Of a stretch of 64,000 nucleotides of DNA, positions 1 to 9,147 are shown piece after piece. The notes beneath the pieces were generated by a model that ran no database searches, was not told the origin of the DNA, and was given only the letters and a program-made list of their open reading frames with translations. Location of the stretch: assembly GCA_002701845.1 (NCBI GenBank), contig NZXG01000010.1:34574-98573 (forward strand), read 5' to 3'. The DNA comes from Pseudomonadales bacterium (GTDB taxonomy: Bacteria; Pseudomonadota; Gammaproteobacteria; Pseudomonadales; Ketobacteraceae). A program made the position numbers and the translations under genes. Numbering within the stretch: the first letter of the stretch is position 1; each line of letters starts with the position of its first letter.

Positions 1-1222
1 GTTCCCACCAGGGGTTATCCTGGTACAGCACCGCCGCTTTTTCATATTGCCGGTGCAGGCCGTGACGGGCCACCGCGATGGCATCATCTTCCGGCGCCAG
101 GGCAAACTGATACAGATTGGGCGGCGACTCGAACTGGCCATAATCCTGGTTCAGGGCAATGGTGGTGACCGGCAAAGGATCTGTGCTTTGCAGCAACAGG
201 CGCAGATTTTCTTTCTGCAGCGGTCCCACGATCAGTTCGGCGCCATCGGTCACGGCCTGCTGGTAACTGGTGCGGAACGCCGCGGCGGTGGCGCTGTCGT
301 AGACGCGGATTCTGGGCAGGGACTGCGGCGATCCCTGGCTGGCGCGCACGTAATAGGCGCTCATAAAGCCATTGAGAATGGCGCGGCCCGCGGCTTTGAA
401 TTTGCCCTGGGTGGGTAATAGCAGGGCAATTTGCTGGGGCTGTAAACTGCTCAGTTGCTGTATCACCTGCAACGCCTCCGGCAGAGCGCCGTTGGCCGGG
501 TGACCGGGAAACGCCTGCTGCCACTGCGCCAGCCGTTCCAGCTGCTGATCCAGATTATCCTGCAGGCCCTTGTAGATCCATGCCAGCTGCAGCCAACCCT
601 GAATCTCCGGCACGGTCACTGTGCTGGACAGGGTTTCCAGAGTGTCGGCGGGCAGCGCCACCAGATCATTCCAGATCTGCTGGCGGTTGGCCACCGCCTG
701 TTCGCCGCTGAGCATGGAATCCACAAAAATGCGCTCGCGGGCGGCGGACAAATGATTGCCCATGGCCTCCCAGGCTTCCGCCCGCTTCAGGCTGATGCGA
801 TTCAGCCACTCGCCGGACAATTGGCTGCTGGCGGTGAGCAGGCCCTTCCGATCCGTGGTCAGCAATTCCTCCGCCTGCTCCGGCTGGTTGCGGGCGAGGT
901 AGGTATCGGCCAGTAACAGCACCAGTTGCACCCGGGTTTCATGGTCCAGTGGCGCCGGGTCGATGGCCGCCACCAGGCGTTCCGCTGCGCCGGGTTTGGC
1001 CTGTTCCAGCAACAGCCGGCCGGCTTCAATTAAAAGACGTTCCGCCTGCGGACTGGAGCTGGCACGGGCCTGTTCGATCAGGGCCCTGACCGCGGCGGCC
1101 TCGCTGGCCTCGGCGCTGACGGCGACAGCCGGTTTCCGGCCCGGCTGCTGGCAGGCAGCAAGCCCCAGGGCCAAGAGCAAAAGGGAAATTATGGTAAGCT
1201 GGCGGCTGCAAATTGGCGTCAT
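1..1222 (-). CDS. lpoA: Penicillin-binding protein activator LpoA (outer-membrane lipoprotein), 3' end beyond window
   Basis: Reading leftward from an ATG at 1222 gives at least 407 open codons that run off the window edge, so the C-terminus is missing. The N-terminus is a lipoprotein signal: a short polar stretch, a leucine-rich core and a lipobox (L-A-A-C) with the lipidated Cys at residue 24. A helical repeat-like N-terminal half follows. The motif IALLLPTQGKFKAAG then opens a periplasmic-binding-protein-like C-terminal domain, as in LpoA/YraM. In enterobacteria LpoA is an outer-membrane lipoprotein that activates PBP1A. Its start codon lies only 21 bases from that of the divergent rsmI, the same pairing as yraM/yraL in E. 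coli. The family call is firm; PBP1A activation in this organism is inferred. Confidence 0.88.
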   Translation of the reverse strand, partial: MTPICSRQLTIISLLLLALGLAACQQPGRKPAVAVSAEASEAAAVRALIEQARASSSPQAERLLIEAGRLLLEQAKPGAAERLVAAIDPAPLDHETRVQLVLLLADTYLARNQPEQAEELLTTDRKGLLTASSQLSGEWLNRISLKRAEAWEAMGNHLSAARERIFVDSMLSGEQAVANRQQIWNDLVALPADTLETLSSTVTVPEIQGWLQLAWIYKGLQDNLDQQLERLAQWQQAFPGHPANGALPEALQVIQQLSSLQPQQIALLLPTQGKFKAAGRAILNGFMSAYYVRASQGSPQSLPRIRVYDSATAAAFRTSYQQAVTDGAELIVGPLQKENLRLLLQSTDPLPVTTIALNQDYGQFESPPNLYQFALAPEDDAIAVARHGLHRQYEKAAVLYQDNPWWE

Positions 1223-1243
1223 GGGGTAAGGGCCTGCGATTGA

Positions 1244-2089
1244 ATGGCAACTGGAATTTTGTATATTGTGGCAACACCCATCGGTAATCTCAACGACATC
1301 ACGCTGCGGGCGCTGGAGGTGCTGCGGCAGGTGGCGGTGATTGCCGCTGAAGATACCCGCCACAGCAAAAAGCTGCTGGATCATTATGGCATCGAGACCC
1401 CTTTGATGTCGGTACATGATCACAATGAGGCGGACCAGGTGGGGGCGCTGCAAACCCGCTTGCAGAATGGAGAGTCGGTGGCCCTGATTTCCGACGCCGG
1501 CACCCCCTTGATCAGTGACCCCGGGTTCCGGGTGGTGCGGGCCCTGCAGCAGGCGGAGGTGGAAGTGGTGGCGGTACCGGGACCCTGTGCCGCCATCGCG
1601 GCTTTGTCCATCGCTGGTTTGCCCACGGACCGCTTTCTGTTCGTGGGCTTTTTACCGACGAAACAGCAGGCCCGCCGCAGCGCACTGGAAGCATTGCTGC
1701 AGGAGCGGGGCACCCTGGTGTTGTACGAATCCCCCAAGCGGATTAAGTCGACCCTGGAAGACGTGGCTTCGGTGCTGGGGCAACAACGGGAGGTGGCGGT
1801 GGTTAAAGAAATCACCAAAGCCTATGAAACGGTGCGCCGGGGCGCAGCCTTGGACGTACTGGATTGGTTGCAGCAGGATCAGCATCATTGCCGGGGGGAG
1901 TTTGTATTACTGGTGGCGGGGGCGCCGGAATCCCTGCCGGCCATCGACCCGGCGGCTCTGCGAGCCCTGCGACTGGCGGCGGAATATATGCCTTTGAAAA
2001 AAGCCTGTGGTGTCGTGGCTGAAATTACCGGTCTGCCGAAGAATGCCCTGTATGAGGCCGCTCTGGCGGACAATGCTGACAAAGCTTGA
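1244..2089 (+). CDS. rsmI: 16S rRNA (cytidine(1402)-2'-O)-methyltransferase RsmI
   Basis: This 281-residue protein has the usual length of RsmI. It starts with GILYIVATPIGNLNDIT, the signature of the SAM-dependent tetrapyrrole-methylase fold of this family, followed by AEDTRHSKKLL and the SDAGTPLISDPG loop near residues 85-96. RsmI methylates the 2'-OH of C1402 in 16S rRNA; RsmH, encoded about 1.2 kb downstream in this window, modifies the same nucleotide at N4. The ATG at 1244 is the only sensible start. The ribosome binding site is weak (AAGGG, 11 bases upstream). The gene diverges from lpoA with almost no spacer, so its promoter probably lies within lpoA. Confidence 0.95.
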   Translation: MATGILYIVATPIGNLNDITLRALEVLRQVAVIAAEDTRHSKKLLDHYGIETPLMSVHDHNEADQVGALQTRLQNGESVALISDAGTPLISDPGFRVVRALQQAEVEVVAVPGPCAAIAALSIAGLPTDRFLFVGFLPTKQQARRSALEALLQERGTLVLYESPKRIKSTLEDVASVLGQQREVAVVKEITKAYETVRRGAALDVLDWLQQDQHHCRGEFVLLVAGAPESLPAIDPAALRALRLAAEYMPLKKACGVVAEITGLPKNALYEAALADNADKA

Positions 2090-2112
2090 TTCCAGCGTCG
2101 ATTCAGGATAAT
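2086..2112 (+). promoter_or_regulatory. Probable promoter of the RNase P RNA gene
   Basis: TTGATT at 2086-2091 and GATAAT at 2107-2112 form a sigma-70-like pair with a short 15-base spacer. Transcription would begin 7-9 bases downstream, matching the first base expected for the RNase P RNA from its closing helix. The -35 box overlaps the last codons of rsmI. This is inference from spacing and position. Confidence 0.45.
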
Positions 2113-2118
2113 TTCTTG

Positions 2119-2470
2119 TACAAGTCAGCCAGACAGTCGCTCCTTCCAGCAGGGGAGGGGAGGAAAGTCCGGGCTCCACAGGGCAAGGTGCCAGGTAACA
2201 CCTGGGCGGCGTGAGCCGACGGAAAGTGCAACAGAAAGGACACCGCCTAAGCCAGCATGCTGGCCGGTAAGGGTGAAAAGGTGCGGTAAGAGCGCACCGC
2301 GCGACTGGCAACAGCTCGTGGCGATGGTAAACCCCACCCGGAGCAAGACCAAATAGGGATCCGTTGGCGTGGCCCGCGCTGAATCCGGGTAGGTTGCTAG
2401 AGGTCCATGGTGACATGGGTCCCAGAGGAATGACTGTCCACGACAGAACCCGGCTTACCGGCTGACTTGC
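2119..2470 (+). ncRNA. rnpB: RNase P RNA (bacterial class A)
   Basis: This is the catalytic RNA subunit of RNase P, which removes 5' leaders from tRNA precursors. Both strands of the universally conserved P4 region are present: GAGGAAAGTCCGGGC at 2160-2174 near the 5' end and ACAGAACCCGGCTTA at 2443-2457 near the 3' end. The outer helix is visible as CAAGTCAGCC at 2121-2130 pairing with GGCTGACTTG at 2460-2469. The core contains AGGGTGAAAAGGTG, as in gammaproteobacterial type A RNAs. The length of about 350 nt is normal. The exact ends are approximate. No strong terminator hairpin follows, only TTTT at 2471-2474. Confidence 0.96.
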
Positions 2471-2701
2471 TTTTCCTCCCGATGTCCGCACATTGCCTGC
2501 CGCAACCTGACGGACTGTTCTAAAAACACTCATCTCATATCGCTAAATATTATCTGGTTCTAGAAACCCCATTAAGAGCGTTTTCTATCCCTCTGTTTTC
2601 TATTGTATTTCTATTCGTCAAATCCCCGGCGCCCCCTGGTCTTTGCTGCGTAAGTCTTTGTTTTTGCGTATCAAATTCACATTTTTGCCCGGTATTTCAG
2701 C

Positions 2702-2731
2702 TTGACAATAAAGCGTACGGCTCCCTATAGT
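2702..2731 (+). promoter_or_regulatory. Sigma-70 promoter of the dcw cluster (Pmra)
   Basis: A perfect -35 box TTGACA at 2702-2707 is followed after 18 bases by TATAGT at 2726-2731. It lies upstream of mraZ and is the only strong promoter seen before the long run of overlapping division and cell-wall genes, so it is the likely main promoter of the cluster. The phased TGGNN boxes begin 20 bases downstream of the -10 box. Confidence 0.75.
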
Positions 2732-2751
2732 GTCTTGCAGGTGTCACGTAG

Positions 2752-2786
2752 TGGTTTAAATTGGTTGCAGGTGGGAAAAAGTGGGA
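2752..2786 (+). promoter_or_regulatory. MraZ-type operator: four TGGNN boxes at 10-base spacing
   Basis: TGGTT (2752-2756), TGGTT (2762-2766), TGGGA (2772-2776) and TGGGA (2782-2786) recur exactly every 10 bases on the same strand, that is, on one face of the helix. MraZ is known to bind direct TGGGN repeats separated by five bases just upstream of its own gene. The two proximal boxes fit that rule exactly and the two distal ones are near matches. They sit about 90-125 bases before the mraZ start, downstream of the presumed transcription start, consistent with autorepression of the dcw cluster. Confidence 0.7.
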
Positions 2787-2877
2787 GATATGGCGTAAGT
2801 TCAGCGCCATGTTGTGATGGGTGGCAACCGGTGGATGCCTGATCAGCTCCAGCGGTGGCAAATAAGAAGGTAAACAG

Positions 2878-3336
2878 GTGTTCAGAGGCCCCAGCGCGCT
2901 CAGTCTTGATGTGAAAGGACGGATGGTGATGCCCAGCCGTTATCGCGATGCGCTGTCTGAATACTGCAACGGCAAGCTGGTGGTCACCCTGGATTTTGAG
3001 GGTAACTGCCTGTCCCTGCACCCACTCCCGGACTGGGAGGAGGTGGAAGCAAAGCTCCTCAATATGCCCGCACTGAATACGGCCACCCGGCGTTTGCAAC
3101 GGATGTTGCTGGGCTATGCCACGGAAGTGGAAATGGACAGCAATGGCCGGGTCAGCCTGCCGGGGCTGCTGCGGGACAAAGTGAACCTGGGCAAGAAAAT
3201 CATGCTGGTGGGACTGGGCAAAAAGCTGGAGATCTGGCCTGAGGATCGCTGGACTGACAGTTTTGAGCAGTGGGTGGAGGAAGGTCCCATCAATGCCGAT
3301 GACCTCCCCGACGTTGTACAGAATATTGTGTTCTGA
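2878..3336 (+). CDS. mraZ: Transcriptional regulator MraZ
   Basis: This 152-residue protein is the first gene of the dcw cluster. It starts with GTG at 2878, preceded by AAGAAGG at good spacing. It contains two tandem AbrB-like (SpoVT) swapped-hairpin domains. The first opens [22 protein letters not shown], shown here only as [14 protein letters not shown], and the second has the DPN-like segment [14 protein letters not shown] near residues 85-98. MraZ forms multimeric rings, binds TGGGN repeats and in E. coli represses the cluster and antagonises RsmH. The phased boxes upstream are its likely operator. The stop codon overlaps the rsmH start by one base, so the two are translationally coupled. 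Confidence 0.96.
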   Translation: MFRGPSALSLDVKGRMVMPSRYRDALSEYCNGKLVVTLDFEGNCLSLHPLPDWEEVEAKLLNMPALNTATRRLQRMLLGYATEVEMDSNGRVSLPGLLRDKVNLGKKIMLVGLGKKLEIWPEDRWTDSFEQWVEEGPINADDLPDVVQNIVF

Positions 3337-4274
3337 TGGCAGCGGCGGAACACACTCACGAAACAGTCATGCTGCAAGAAGCGGTGGATGCGTTAGTGAT
3401 AAACGAATCGGGAATCTACATTGACGGCACCTACGGGCGGGGCGGCCACAGTCGCCGCATCCTGCAGCGCCTGGCCGCGGACGGCCGTCTGCTTGCCTTT
3501 GATAAGGATCCCCAGGCGCTGGCGGATGGCCGGGCGCTGATGACCATCGATTCCCGCTTCAGTATTGTGCACGATTCCTTTGCCGCCCTGGGTGAGCACC
3601 TGCAGGCGCTGCAACTGAACCAGGGAGTGGATGGCATTCTGCTGGATCTGGGGGTTTCTTCCCCGCAATTGGATGATCCCGCCCGCGGCTTCAGTTTTCA
3701 GGCCGACGGCCCCCTGGACATGCGGATGAATAACGCGGCGGGTGAAACCGCAGCCCAGTGGTTGGCGCGGGCGGAGCAGGACGAGATCGCCAGGGTCGTG
3801 AAGGAGTATGGCGAGGAACGTTACGCCCGGCGTATTGCCCGGGCCATCGTTGAATCCCGCCAGGCTCAGCCTCTCACCACCACCGCTCAATTGGCGGCTC
3901 TGGTGGCGCGGGCCAATCCCTCCCGGGAGCGGGGCAAGCACCCGGCCACCCGGACCTTTCAGGGAATCCGCATTCATATCAACCGCGAACTTGAGGATCT
4001 GGAGCAGGCGCTGGGCTCCATATTGGACTGTCTCAAGCCCGGCGCACGGCTGGTGGTCATCAGTTTTCATTCGCTGGAGGACCGGCTGGTAAAACGCTTT
4101 ATTCAGCGTAAGGAAAAGGGCGACCCGGTACCCCGGCATCTGCCGGTGCGGGACACGGCTCTGAACCGCGAACTGCGCAGTGTGGGCAAAGCCGTCAAGG
4201 CCTCCAGCGCCGAAGTGGCGCGCAATCCCAGGGCCCGCAGCGCGATTATGCGGGTAGCGGAGAAACTGGCATGA
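3336..4274 (+). CDS. rsmH: 16S rRNA (cytosine(1402)-N4)-methyltransferase RsmH (MraW)
   Basis: The 312-residue protein has the family hallmarks. [13 protein letters not shown] is near the N-terminus, and [11 protein letters not shown] near residues 31-41 is the SAM-binding loop. [16 protein letters not shown] and GFSF follow, with [11 protein letters not shown] in the C-terminal half. It methylates N4 of C1402 in 16S rRNA, the nucleotide also modified by RsmI. The start codon overlaps the mraZ stop and the stop overlaps the ftsL start (ATGA), the normal dcw arrangement. Confidence 0.96.
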   Translation: MAAAEHTHETVMLQEAVDALVINESGIYIDGTYGRGGHSRRILQRLAADGRLLAFDKDPQALADGRALMTIDSRFSIVHDSFAALGEHLQALQLNQGVDGILLDLGVSSPQLDDPARGFSFQADGPLDMRMNNAAGETAAQWLARAEQDEIARVVKEYGEERYARRIARAIVESRQAQPLTTTAQLAALVARANPSRERGKHPATRTFQGIRIHINRELEDLEQALGSILDCLKPGARLVVISFHSLEDRLVKRFIQRKEKGDPVPRHLPVRDTALNRELRSVGKAVKASSAEVARNPRARSAIMRVAEKLA

Positions 4275-4561
4275 ACCGGTTGCCGCTGCCGGCCATCCGC
4301 TCCTGGTTGCTGGTGCTGGTGGCCCTGGTCCTGGTGCTGGCATCGGCGCTGGCGGTGGTCTACAGCAGCTATGAAACCCGGCGTCTGGTGGCCACTCATC
4401 AGCGGTTGCAGCAGGAAAACGATGCCATGCAGGTGGAGTGGGGCCAGTTACTGCTGGAGCAGAGTACCTGGGGCTCTTACAACCGGGTGGAACAGCTGGC
4501 GGGTACCCGGCTGAATATGAAGGTGCCGGCGCCCAATGAAATTGTAATGGTGGAGCCATGA
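4271..4561 (+). CDS. ftsL: Cell division protein FtsL
   Basis: This 96-residue bitopic membrane protein has a short cytoplasmic tail, one hydrophobic segment at about residues 11-30 ([20 protein letters not shown]) and a periplasmic coiled coil beginning [19 protein letters not shown]. It ends in a short LxMKxP-type motif ([17 protein letters not shown]). FtsL forms the FtsQLB complex that activates FtsWI septal synthesis. Identification rests on topology, size and position between rsmH and ftsI, since FtsL sequences diverge strongly. Both ends overlap neighbours by four bases. Confidence 0.93.
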   Translation: MNRLPLPAIRSWLLVLVALVLVLASALAVVYSSYETRRLVATHQRLQQENDAMQVEWGQLLLEQSTWGSYNRVEQLAGTRLNMKVPAPNEIVMVEP

Positions 4562-6273
4562 CCGAGAACCGCTCACAACCGGATTACAGCGGGCGCTATT
4601 ACCTGGTGCTGGCGGGATTTGTCCTGCTGGTGCTGATGGTGGTGGGGCGTCTGGTGTGCCTGCAGGTGGAGTCCCAGGACTTTCTCCAGGACCAGGGGGA
4701 CCGGCGGGTGGTGCGGGTGGAGAATGTTCCTGCCTATCGGGGCCTGATTGCAGACCGCAACGGTGAGCCTCTGGCGGTGAGCACCCCGGTCACCACGTTG
4801 TGGTTCAACCCCCAGGAGCTGATCGAGGCACAGTATGCCTGGCCGTTTCTGGCGCAGAAAACCGGGGTCAAGGAATCCAGCCTGAAGAACCGCATTCTGC
4901 GCAATCAGGATCGCCAGTTTATCTATTTGCGCCGGCATATGAACCCCACCAAGGCCGAAGAGGTATTGGCCATGGGGGTGCCCGGGGTCTACGCCGTTGA
5001 GGAGCACCGGCGTTACTACCCCGCCGGCGAGGTCACCAGTCATCTGGTGGGTTTCACCAATATCGATGAAGTGGGGCAGGAGGGTATTGAGCTGTCCTTT
5101 GAGCAGTTCCTCAAGGGCGAGCCGGGTAAAAAGCGGGTGATCAAGGATCTGCGCCGGCGCATCGTCAAGGACGTGGGCCTGATCCGGCCTGCCGCGCCGG
5201 GAAACGACATTACCCTCAGTATCGATTTGCGGGCGCAGTACCTGGCCTATCGCGAACTGTTGTCGGCGGTCACGGAATACAAAGCTTCCGCCGGTACGGC
5301 AGTGGCTATTGATATTGCCACCGGCGAGGTGCTGGCGCTGGTGAATCAGCCTTCCTACAACCCCAACAACCGGGACCCGGACGACGTGCCCAATTTCCGC
5401 AACCGCGCACTGACCGATGTGTTTGAGCCCGGCTCCACGGTTAAGCCCTTCACCGTGGCGGCGGCGCTGGCCAGCGGCAAGTGGAAGCCGTACAGCAAGG
5501 TGGACACCAGCCCCGGTTACCTGCGGATTGGCAGCAAGACCATCCGTGACATGAGCAACTATCAGGTCATCGATCTGGGAACCATCATTGCCAAGTCAAG
5601 CAATGTAGGCGCCAGCAAGCTGGCGTTGTCCCTGGAGCCCGATTATCTGGCGCGGTTTTTCCACAAAATGGGCCTGGGGGAGGCCACTGGCGTGGGCTTT
5701 CCCGGCGAGAGCGTGGGCATGTTGCCGGCGCGGCAGAAATGGCGCCCCATTGAACTGGCTACTCTGTCCTACGGTTATGGCCTGTCGGTGACCGCGCTGC
5801 AGTTGGCGCAGGCCTACGCCACTCTGGGGTCCGGCGGTATCAAGCGGCCGGTGAGCCTGCTCAAGGTGGACGGTACGGTGCCCGGCGAGCGGGTGCTGGA
5901 TGAAACCGTGGCCCGCCAGGTGGTGCAGATGATGGAAGGCGTGGTGGACGAACACGGTACCGCCAAGCGGGCCCGGGTGCCCGGTTATCGGGTGGCGGGC
6001 AAGACCGGCACGGTGCATAAAGTTGCCGCCAGTGGTTATCAGGATCACCGCTACCTGGCCCTGTTCGCCGGTGTGGCGCCGGTGGAGGATCCGGCCATCG
6101 CCCTGGTGGTGGTGATTGACGACCCCAAGGGCGACATGTATTACGGCGGCCTGGTGGCGGCTCCGGTATTTTCCCGGGTCATGGCCGGCCTGCTGCGGGT
6201 GAAAAACATTCCCCCGGATAAGGCGTTTGAAACCTACGTGGGTATCAGCCGTCAGTCGGTGCCCCGCTCATGA
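4558..6273 (+). CDS. ftsI: Septal peptidoglycan transpeptidase FtsI (PBP3)
   Basis: This 571-residue class B penicillin-binding protein has one N-terminal membrane segment (about residues 14-33), a pedestal domain beginning RGLIADRNGEPLAVS, and a transpeptidase domain. The active-site motifs are complete: SxxK is STVK at 293-296, SxN is SSN at 347-349 and KTG is KTGT at 482-485. It crosslinks septal peptidoglycan together with FtsW, which is encoded downstream. The start overlaps the ftsL stop and the stop overlaps the murE start. Confidence 0.97.
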   Translation: MTENRSQPDYSGRYYLVLAGFVLLVLMVVGRLVCLQVESQDFLQDQGDRRVVRVENVPAYRGLIADRNGEPLAVSTPVTTLWFNPQELIEAQYAWPFLAQKTGVKESSLKNRILRNQDRQFIYLRRHMNPTKAEEVLAMGVPGVYAVEEHRRYYPAGEVTSHLVGFTNIDEVGQEGIELSFEQFLKGEPGKKRVIKDLRRRIVKDVGLIRPAAPGNDITLSIDLRAQYLAYRELLSAVTEYKASAGTAVAIDIATGEVLALVNQPSYNPNNRDPDDVPNFRNRALTDVFEPGSTVKPFTVAAALASGKWKPYSKVDTSPGYLRIGSKTIRDMSNYQVIDLGTIIAKSSNVGASKLALSLEPDYLARFFHKMGLGEATGVGFPGESVGMLPARQKWRPIELATLSYGYGLSVTALQLAQAYATLGSGGIKRPVSLLKVDGTVPGERVLDETVARQVVQMMEGVVDEHGTAKRARVPGYRVAGKTGTVHKVAASGYQDHRYLALFAGVAPVEDPAIALVVVIDDPKGDMYYGGLVAAPVFSRVMAGLLRVKNIPPDKAFETYVGISRQSVPRS

Positions 6274-7769
6274 GAACCGAATACGCGCGGGAACGAAGTC
6301 TTGGACAGATCGTTCCTTTTATCAAATTACAACCGGAGTGGCAGGCGCTGAAAGTGACCGGATTGGCAGTGGACAGCCGTCAGGTGAGGGCGGGGGATTG
6401 CTTCCTCGCCTATCCCGGCCATCACGCCGATGGCCGGGACTACCTGCGGGCGGCGTTTGCCGCCGGCGCCGCCTGCGCCCTGGTGGAAGCTGCCGGGTTT
6501 GAGCCGCCCACGGACCTGAATCCACTGGTGCCGGTAGCGGGCCTGAAAACTCAGCTGGGTGTCATCGCCGACAATTTCTACGACCATCCCAGTGCCGCGC
6601 TGGGGCTGCTGGCGGTGACCGGTACCAACGGCAAAACCAGCGTCAGTCAGCTTGCGGCCCAGGCTCTGACCGCCCTGGGGCAGCGCTGTGGAGTGATTGG
6701 CACCCTGGGCAATGGTCTGCTGGAGGCGCTGGAGCCCGCCGTCAACACCACGCCGGATGTGGTGGCCTGCAACCGGCTGCTGGCGGCCATGCGGAATCAG
6801 GGTGCGGCCTTTGTCACCATGGAAACCTCTTCCCATGGGCTGGAACAGGGCCGGGTAAACGGTCTGTGTATCCGCGCCGCGGTGTTCACCAATATCAGCC
6901 GCGATCATCTGGACTATCACGGCTCCATGGCGGCATACACCGCCGCCAAAGCGCGTCTGGCCCGTCACCCCGGCCTCCGGCATTTGATTCTCAACGCCGA
7001 CGATGAACGGGTGATGGCAATGGCGGGCTGCGCCAGCCCGGAGACCCGCCTCTGGACTTTTTCCCTGCGGCCGGAAGTGGATGCCACCTTGCGGCTGATG
7101 GCGGCGGATTATCATCAGCACGGCATGCGGTCGCGGGTAGCTTACGGGCAACAGCAGGCGGAGATTCGTAGTCCGCTGATTGGTGAGTTTAACAGTGCCA
7201 ATCTGTTGGCCACCCTGGCACTACTGCTGGCGGTGGAAGTACCACTGGACCAGGCCGCCGACGCCTTGAGCCGCTGCCAGCCGGTGCCCGGGCGCATGCA
7301 ACGTATTGTGGCGAAAGCCGGTGGCCCAGTGGTGGTGGTTGATTTTGCCCATACCCCCGCCGCGCTGGAGCATGCGCTGGTGGCGGTGCGACGCCACACT
7401 CCTGGCCGCCTTTGGTGTGTGTTCGGCTGTGGTGGAGACCGGGATCGCGGTAAACGGCCGCTAATGGCCGCCACCGTGGCCCGGCTGGCGGACGAACTGG
7501 TATTGACCGCGGACAATCCCCGCTCTGAGAAAGTGGGGGCCATTCTGGCGGACATGAGCAAAGGTATTCCGGTGCAGGTGGCGTTTCAGAGCATCGAGGA
7601 CCGCACCCAGGCCATCCACTACGCCATCCGCAACGCCGCAGCCGATGACCTGATTCTGATTGCCGGCAAGGGCGACGAAACCTATCAGGAAGTGGCCGGT
7701 GTGCGGCATCCCTACAGTGACAGCGCAGTGGCTCAAGCGGCACTGCAAAACCTGCGGGAGGTGCATTGA
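6270..7769 (+). CDS. murE: UDP-N-acetylmuramoyl-tripeptide synthetase MurE (meso-diaminopimelate-adding)
   Basis: This 499-residue Mur ligase shows the N-terminal UDP-binding segment with VDSRQVRAGDCFLAYPG, the ATP P-loop VTGTNGKTSV near residue 115, a central domain with ETSSHGL and NISRDHLDYHGSM, and a C-terminal domain with DNPRSEKV. The DNPR sequence is the signature of enzymes that add meso-diaminopimelate rather than lysine, as expected in a Gram-negative cell. It acts in the cytoplasm, between MurD and MurF. The start overlaps the ftsI stop by four bases. Confidence 0.97.
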   Translation: MRTEYARERSLGQIVPFIKLQPEWQALKVTGLAVDSRQVRAGDCFLAYPGHHADGRDYLRAAFAAGAACALVEAAGFEPPTDLNPLVPVAGLKTQLGVIADNFYDHPSAALGLLAVTGTNGKTSVSQLAAQALTALGQRCGVIGTLGNGLLEALEPAVNTTPDVVACNRLLAAMRNQGAAFVTMETSSHGLEQGRVNGLCIRAAVFTNISRDHLDYHGSMAAYTAAKARLARHPGLRHLILNADDERVMAMAGCASPETRLWTFSLRPEVDATLRLMAADYHQHGMRSRVAYGQQQAEIRSPLIGEFNSANLLATLALLLAVEVPLDQAADALSRCQPVPGRMQRIVAKAGGPVVVVDFAHTPAALEHALVAVRRHTPGRLWCVFGCGGDRDRGKRPLMAATVARLADELVLTADNPRSEKVGAILADMSKGIPVQVAFQSIEDRTQAIHYAIRNAAADDLILIAGKGDETYQEVAGVRHPYSDSAVAQAALQNLREVH

Positions 7770-7770
7770 T

Positions 7771-9147
7771 ATGTGGCTGTCGCAGCTGGCAACCCAAATG
7801 CAGGCACCCTGGCAGGGAGCCGATATGGAACTGGTTCGGGTCAGTACGGATACCCGCACTCTGCAGCCTGGTGATTTTTTTGTGGCGCTGCGGGGCGAGC
7901 ATTTCGACGGTCACTCCTATCTGTCTCAGGCCCTGGCCGCTGGTGCCGGCGGTGCCATGGTGGAGCAGGCCCAGCCATTGGATATTGCCCAGCTGATCGT
8001 GGCCGATACCCGACGCGGGCTGGGGCGCCTGGGGCAACTGTGGCTGGCGCAATTCAGTCCGCGCAAAGTGGCCATCACCGGTAGCAGCGGTAAAACCACG
8101 GTGAAGGAAATGGTGGCGTCGATCCTGTCGCAACAGGGGCCCACAGTTTATACCCAGGGCAATTTCAATAATGAGATCGGCGTACCGTTGACCCTGTGTC
8201 GGGTGGGGCCGGAGCACCAGTTTCTGGTGGCGGAGCTGGGGGCCAATCACCTGGGGGAGATCGCCTACACCGTGGATCTGGTGCAACCCCATGTGGCGCT
8301 GGTGAACAATGTGGGCGAGGCGCATCTGGAAGGCTTTGGCTCCCGCCAGAACATAGCCCGGGCCAAGGCGGAAATTTACCAGGGCCTGGACACCGATGGC
8401 GTGGCGGTGATCAATCTGGACGATGATTTCGCGGACTTTATGCTGGATCAAACCGGGCATTGCCAACGTTGTACCTTCTCCCTGACCGATTCCGCCGCTG
8501 ATTTGGTGGTGCAATCCGTGACGTTCAACGATGCGGGCCAGGCGCAATTTTCCGCCCGGGTGGGTGGCGCATCGGTGGTGGTGAAGCTGGCAGTGATTGG
8601 CAAACACAATGTGGCCAACGCCCTGGCGGCCATGGCCATCGCCCACGGGCTGGGTTGCAGCCCCGGGCATATGGCCGCAGGCCTGGCGGCGGTGAAAGCC
8701 GTTCCCGGGCGTTTGCGGGTGGTGGAGGAACTGGCGGGTTATCAGGTAATTGATGACAGCTATAACGCCAACCCCGGCTCGGTTCGCTCCGCCATTGATG
8801 TACTGGCTTCGCTGCAACGACCCACCTGCCTGGTGTTGGGGGATATGGCGGAGCTGGGCCCGCAATCACCGCAGTTGCACCGGGCCGTGGGCGAGTATGC
8901 CGGACGTCGCAACATTGATGTGGTGTACGGTCTGGGCCGGAATGCGGAACAGTACCGTCAGGGTTATCTGCAATCCAAACCCCAGGGCGAGTTTGTGACC
9001 GCGGTTGATCATTCCGGCCTGGCCCGGGACCTGCTGACCCGGCAACAGGACAAAACCATTTTACTTAAAGGGTCACGCAGCGCCGCCATGGAGAAAGTCA
9101 TCGCGCATATGCTGCAGTCTGCAACCAGTCAGGGGAGTGTAAACTGA
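7771..9147 (+). CDS. murF: UDP-N-acetylmuramoyl-tripeptide--D-alanyl-D-alanine ligase MurF
   Basis: I place the start at the ATG at 7771, one base after the murE stop, giving 458 residues. A longer reading in this frame would run back into murE. The N-terminus then aligns with the family ([19 protein letters not shown]). The P-loop is [13 protein letters not shown], followed by [12 protein letters not shown], which is typical of MurF, and later [10 protein letters not shown]. It adds D-Ala-D-Ala to the UDP-MurNAc-tripeptide. Its stop overlaps the mraY start by one base. Confidence 0.97.
   Translation: MWLSQLATQMQAPWQGADMELVRVSTDTRTLQPGDFFVALRGEHFDGHSYLSQALAAGAGGAMVEQAQPLDIAQLIVADTRRGLGRLGQLWLAQFSPRKVAITGSSGKTTVKEMVASILSQQGPTVYTQGNFNNEIGVPLTLCRVGPEHQFLVAELGANHLGEIAYTVDLVQPHVALVNNVGEAHLEGFGSRQNIARAKAEIYQGLDTDGVAVINLDDDFADFMLDQTGHCQRCTFSLTDSAADLVVQSVTFNDAGQAQFSARVGGASVVVKLAVIGKHNVANALAAMAIAHGLGCSPGHMAAGLAAVKAVPGRLRVVEELAGYQVIDDSYNANPGSVRSAIDVLASLQRPTCLVLGDMAELGPQSPQLHRAVGEYAGRRNIDVVYGLGRNAEQYRQGYLQSKPQGEFVTAVDHSGLARDLLTRQQDKTILLKGSRSAAMEKVIAHMLQSATSQGSVN

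Larger units (their letters stand above)
2471..2877 (+). other. Intergenic region carrying the dcw promoter and MraZ-type boxes
   Basis: These 407 bases between rnpB and mraZ hold no credible gene. The left half (2520-2700) is AT-rich for this genome and shows no further feature I can name. The right half contains a good sigma-70 promoter (2702-2731) and a phased repeat array (2752-2786), which are listed separately. The leader from the promoter to the mraZ start is about 140 bases. Confidence 0.7.

Noticed and set aside
7189..8865. A 558-codon minus-strand frame over murE and murF
   Set aside because: It spans two well-identified genes and shows the His/Gln/Gly/Arg-rich composition of shadow frames, without any recognisable domain.
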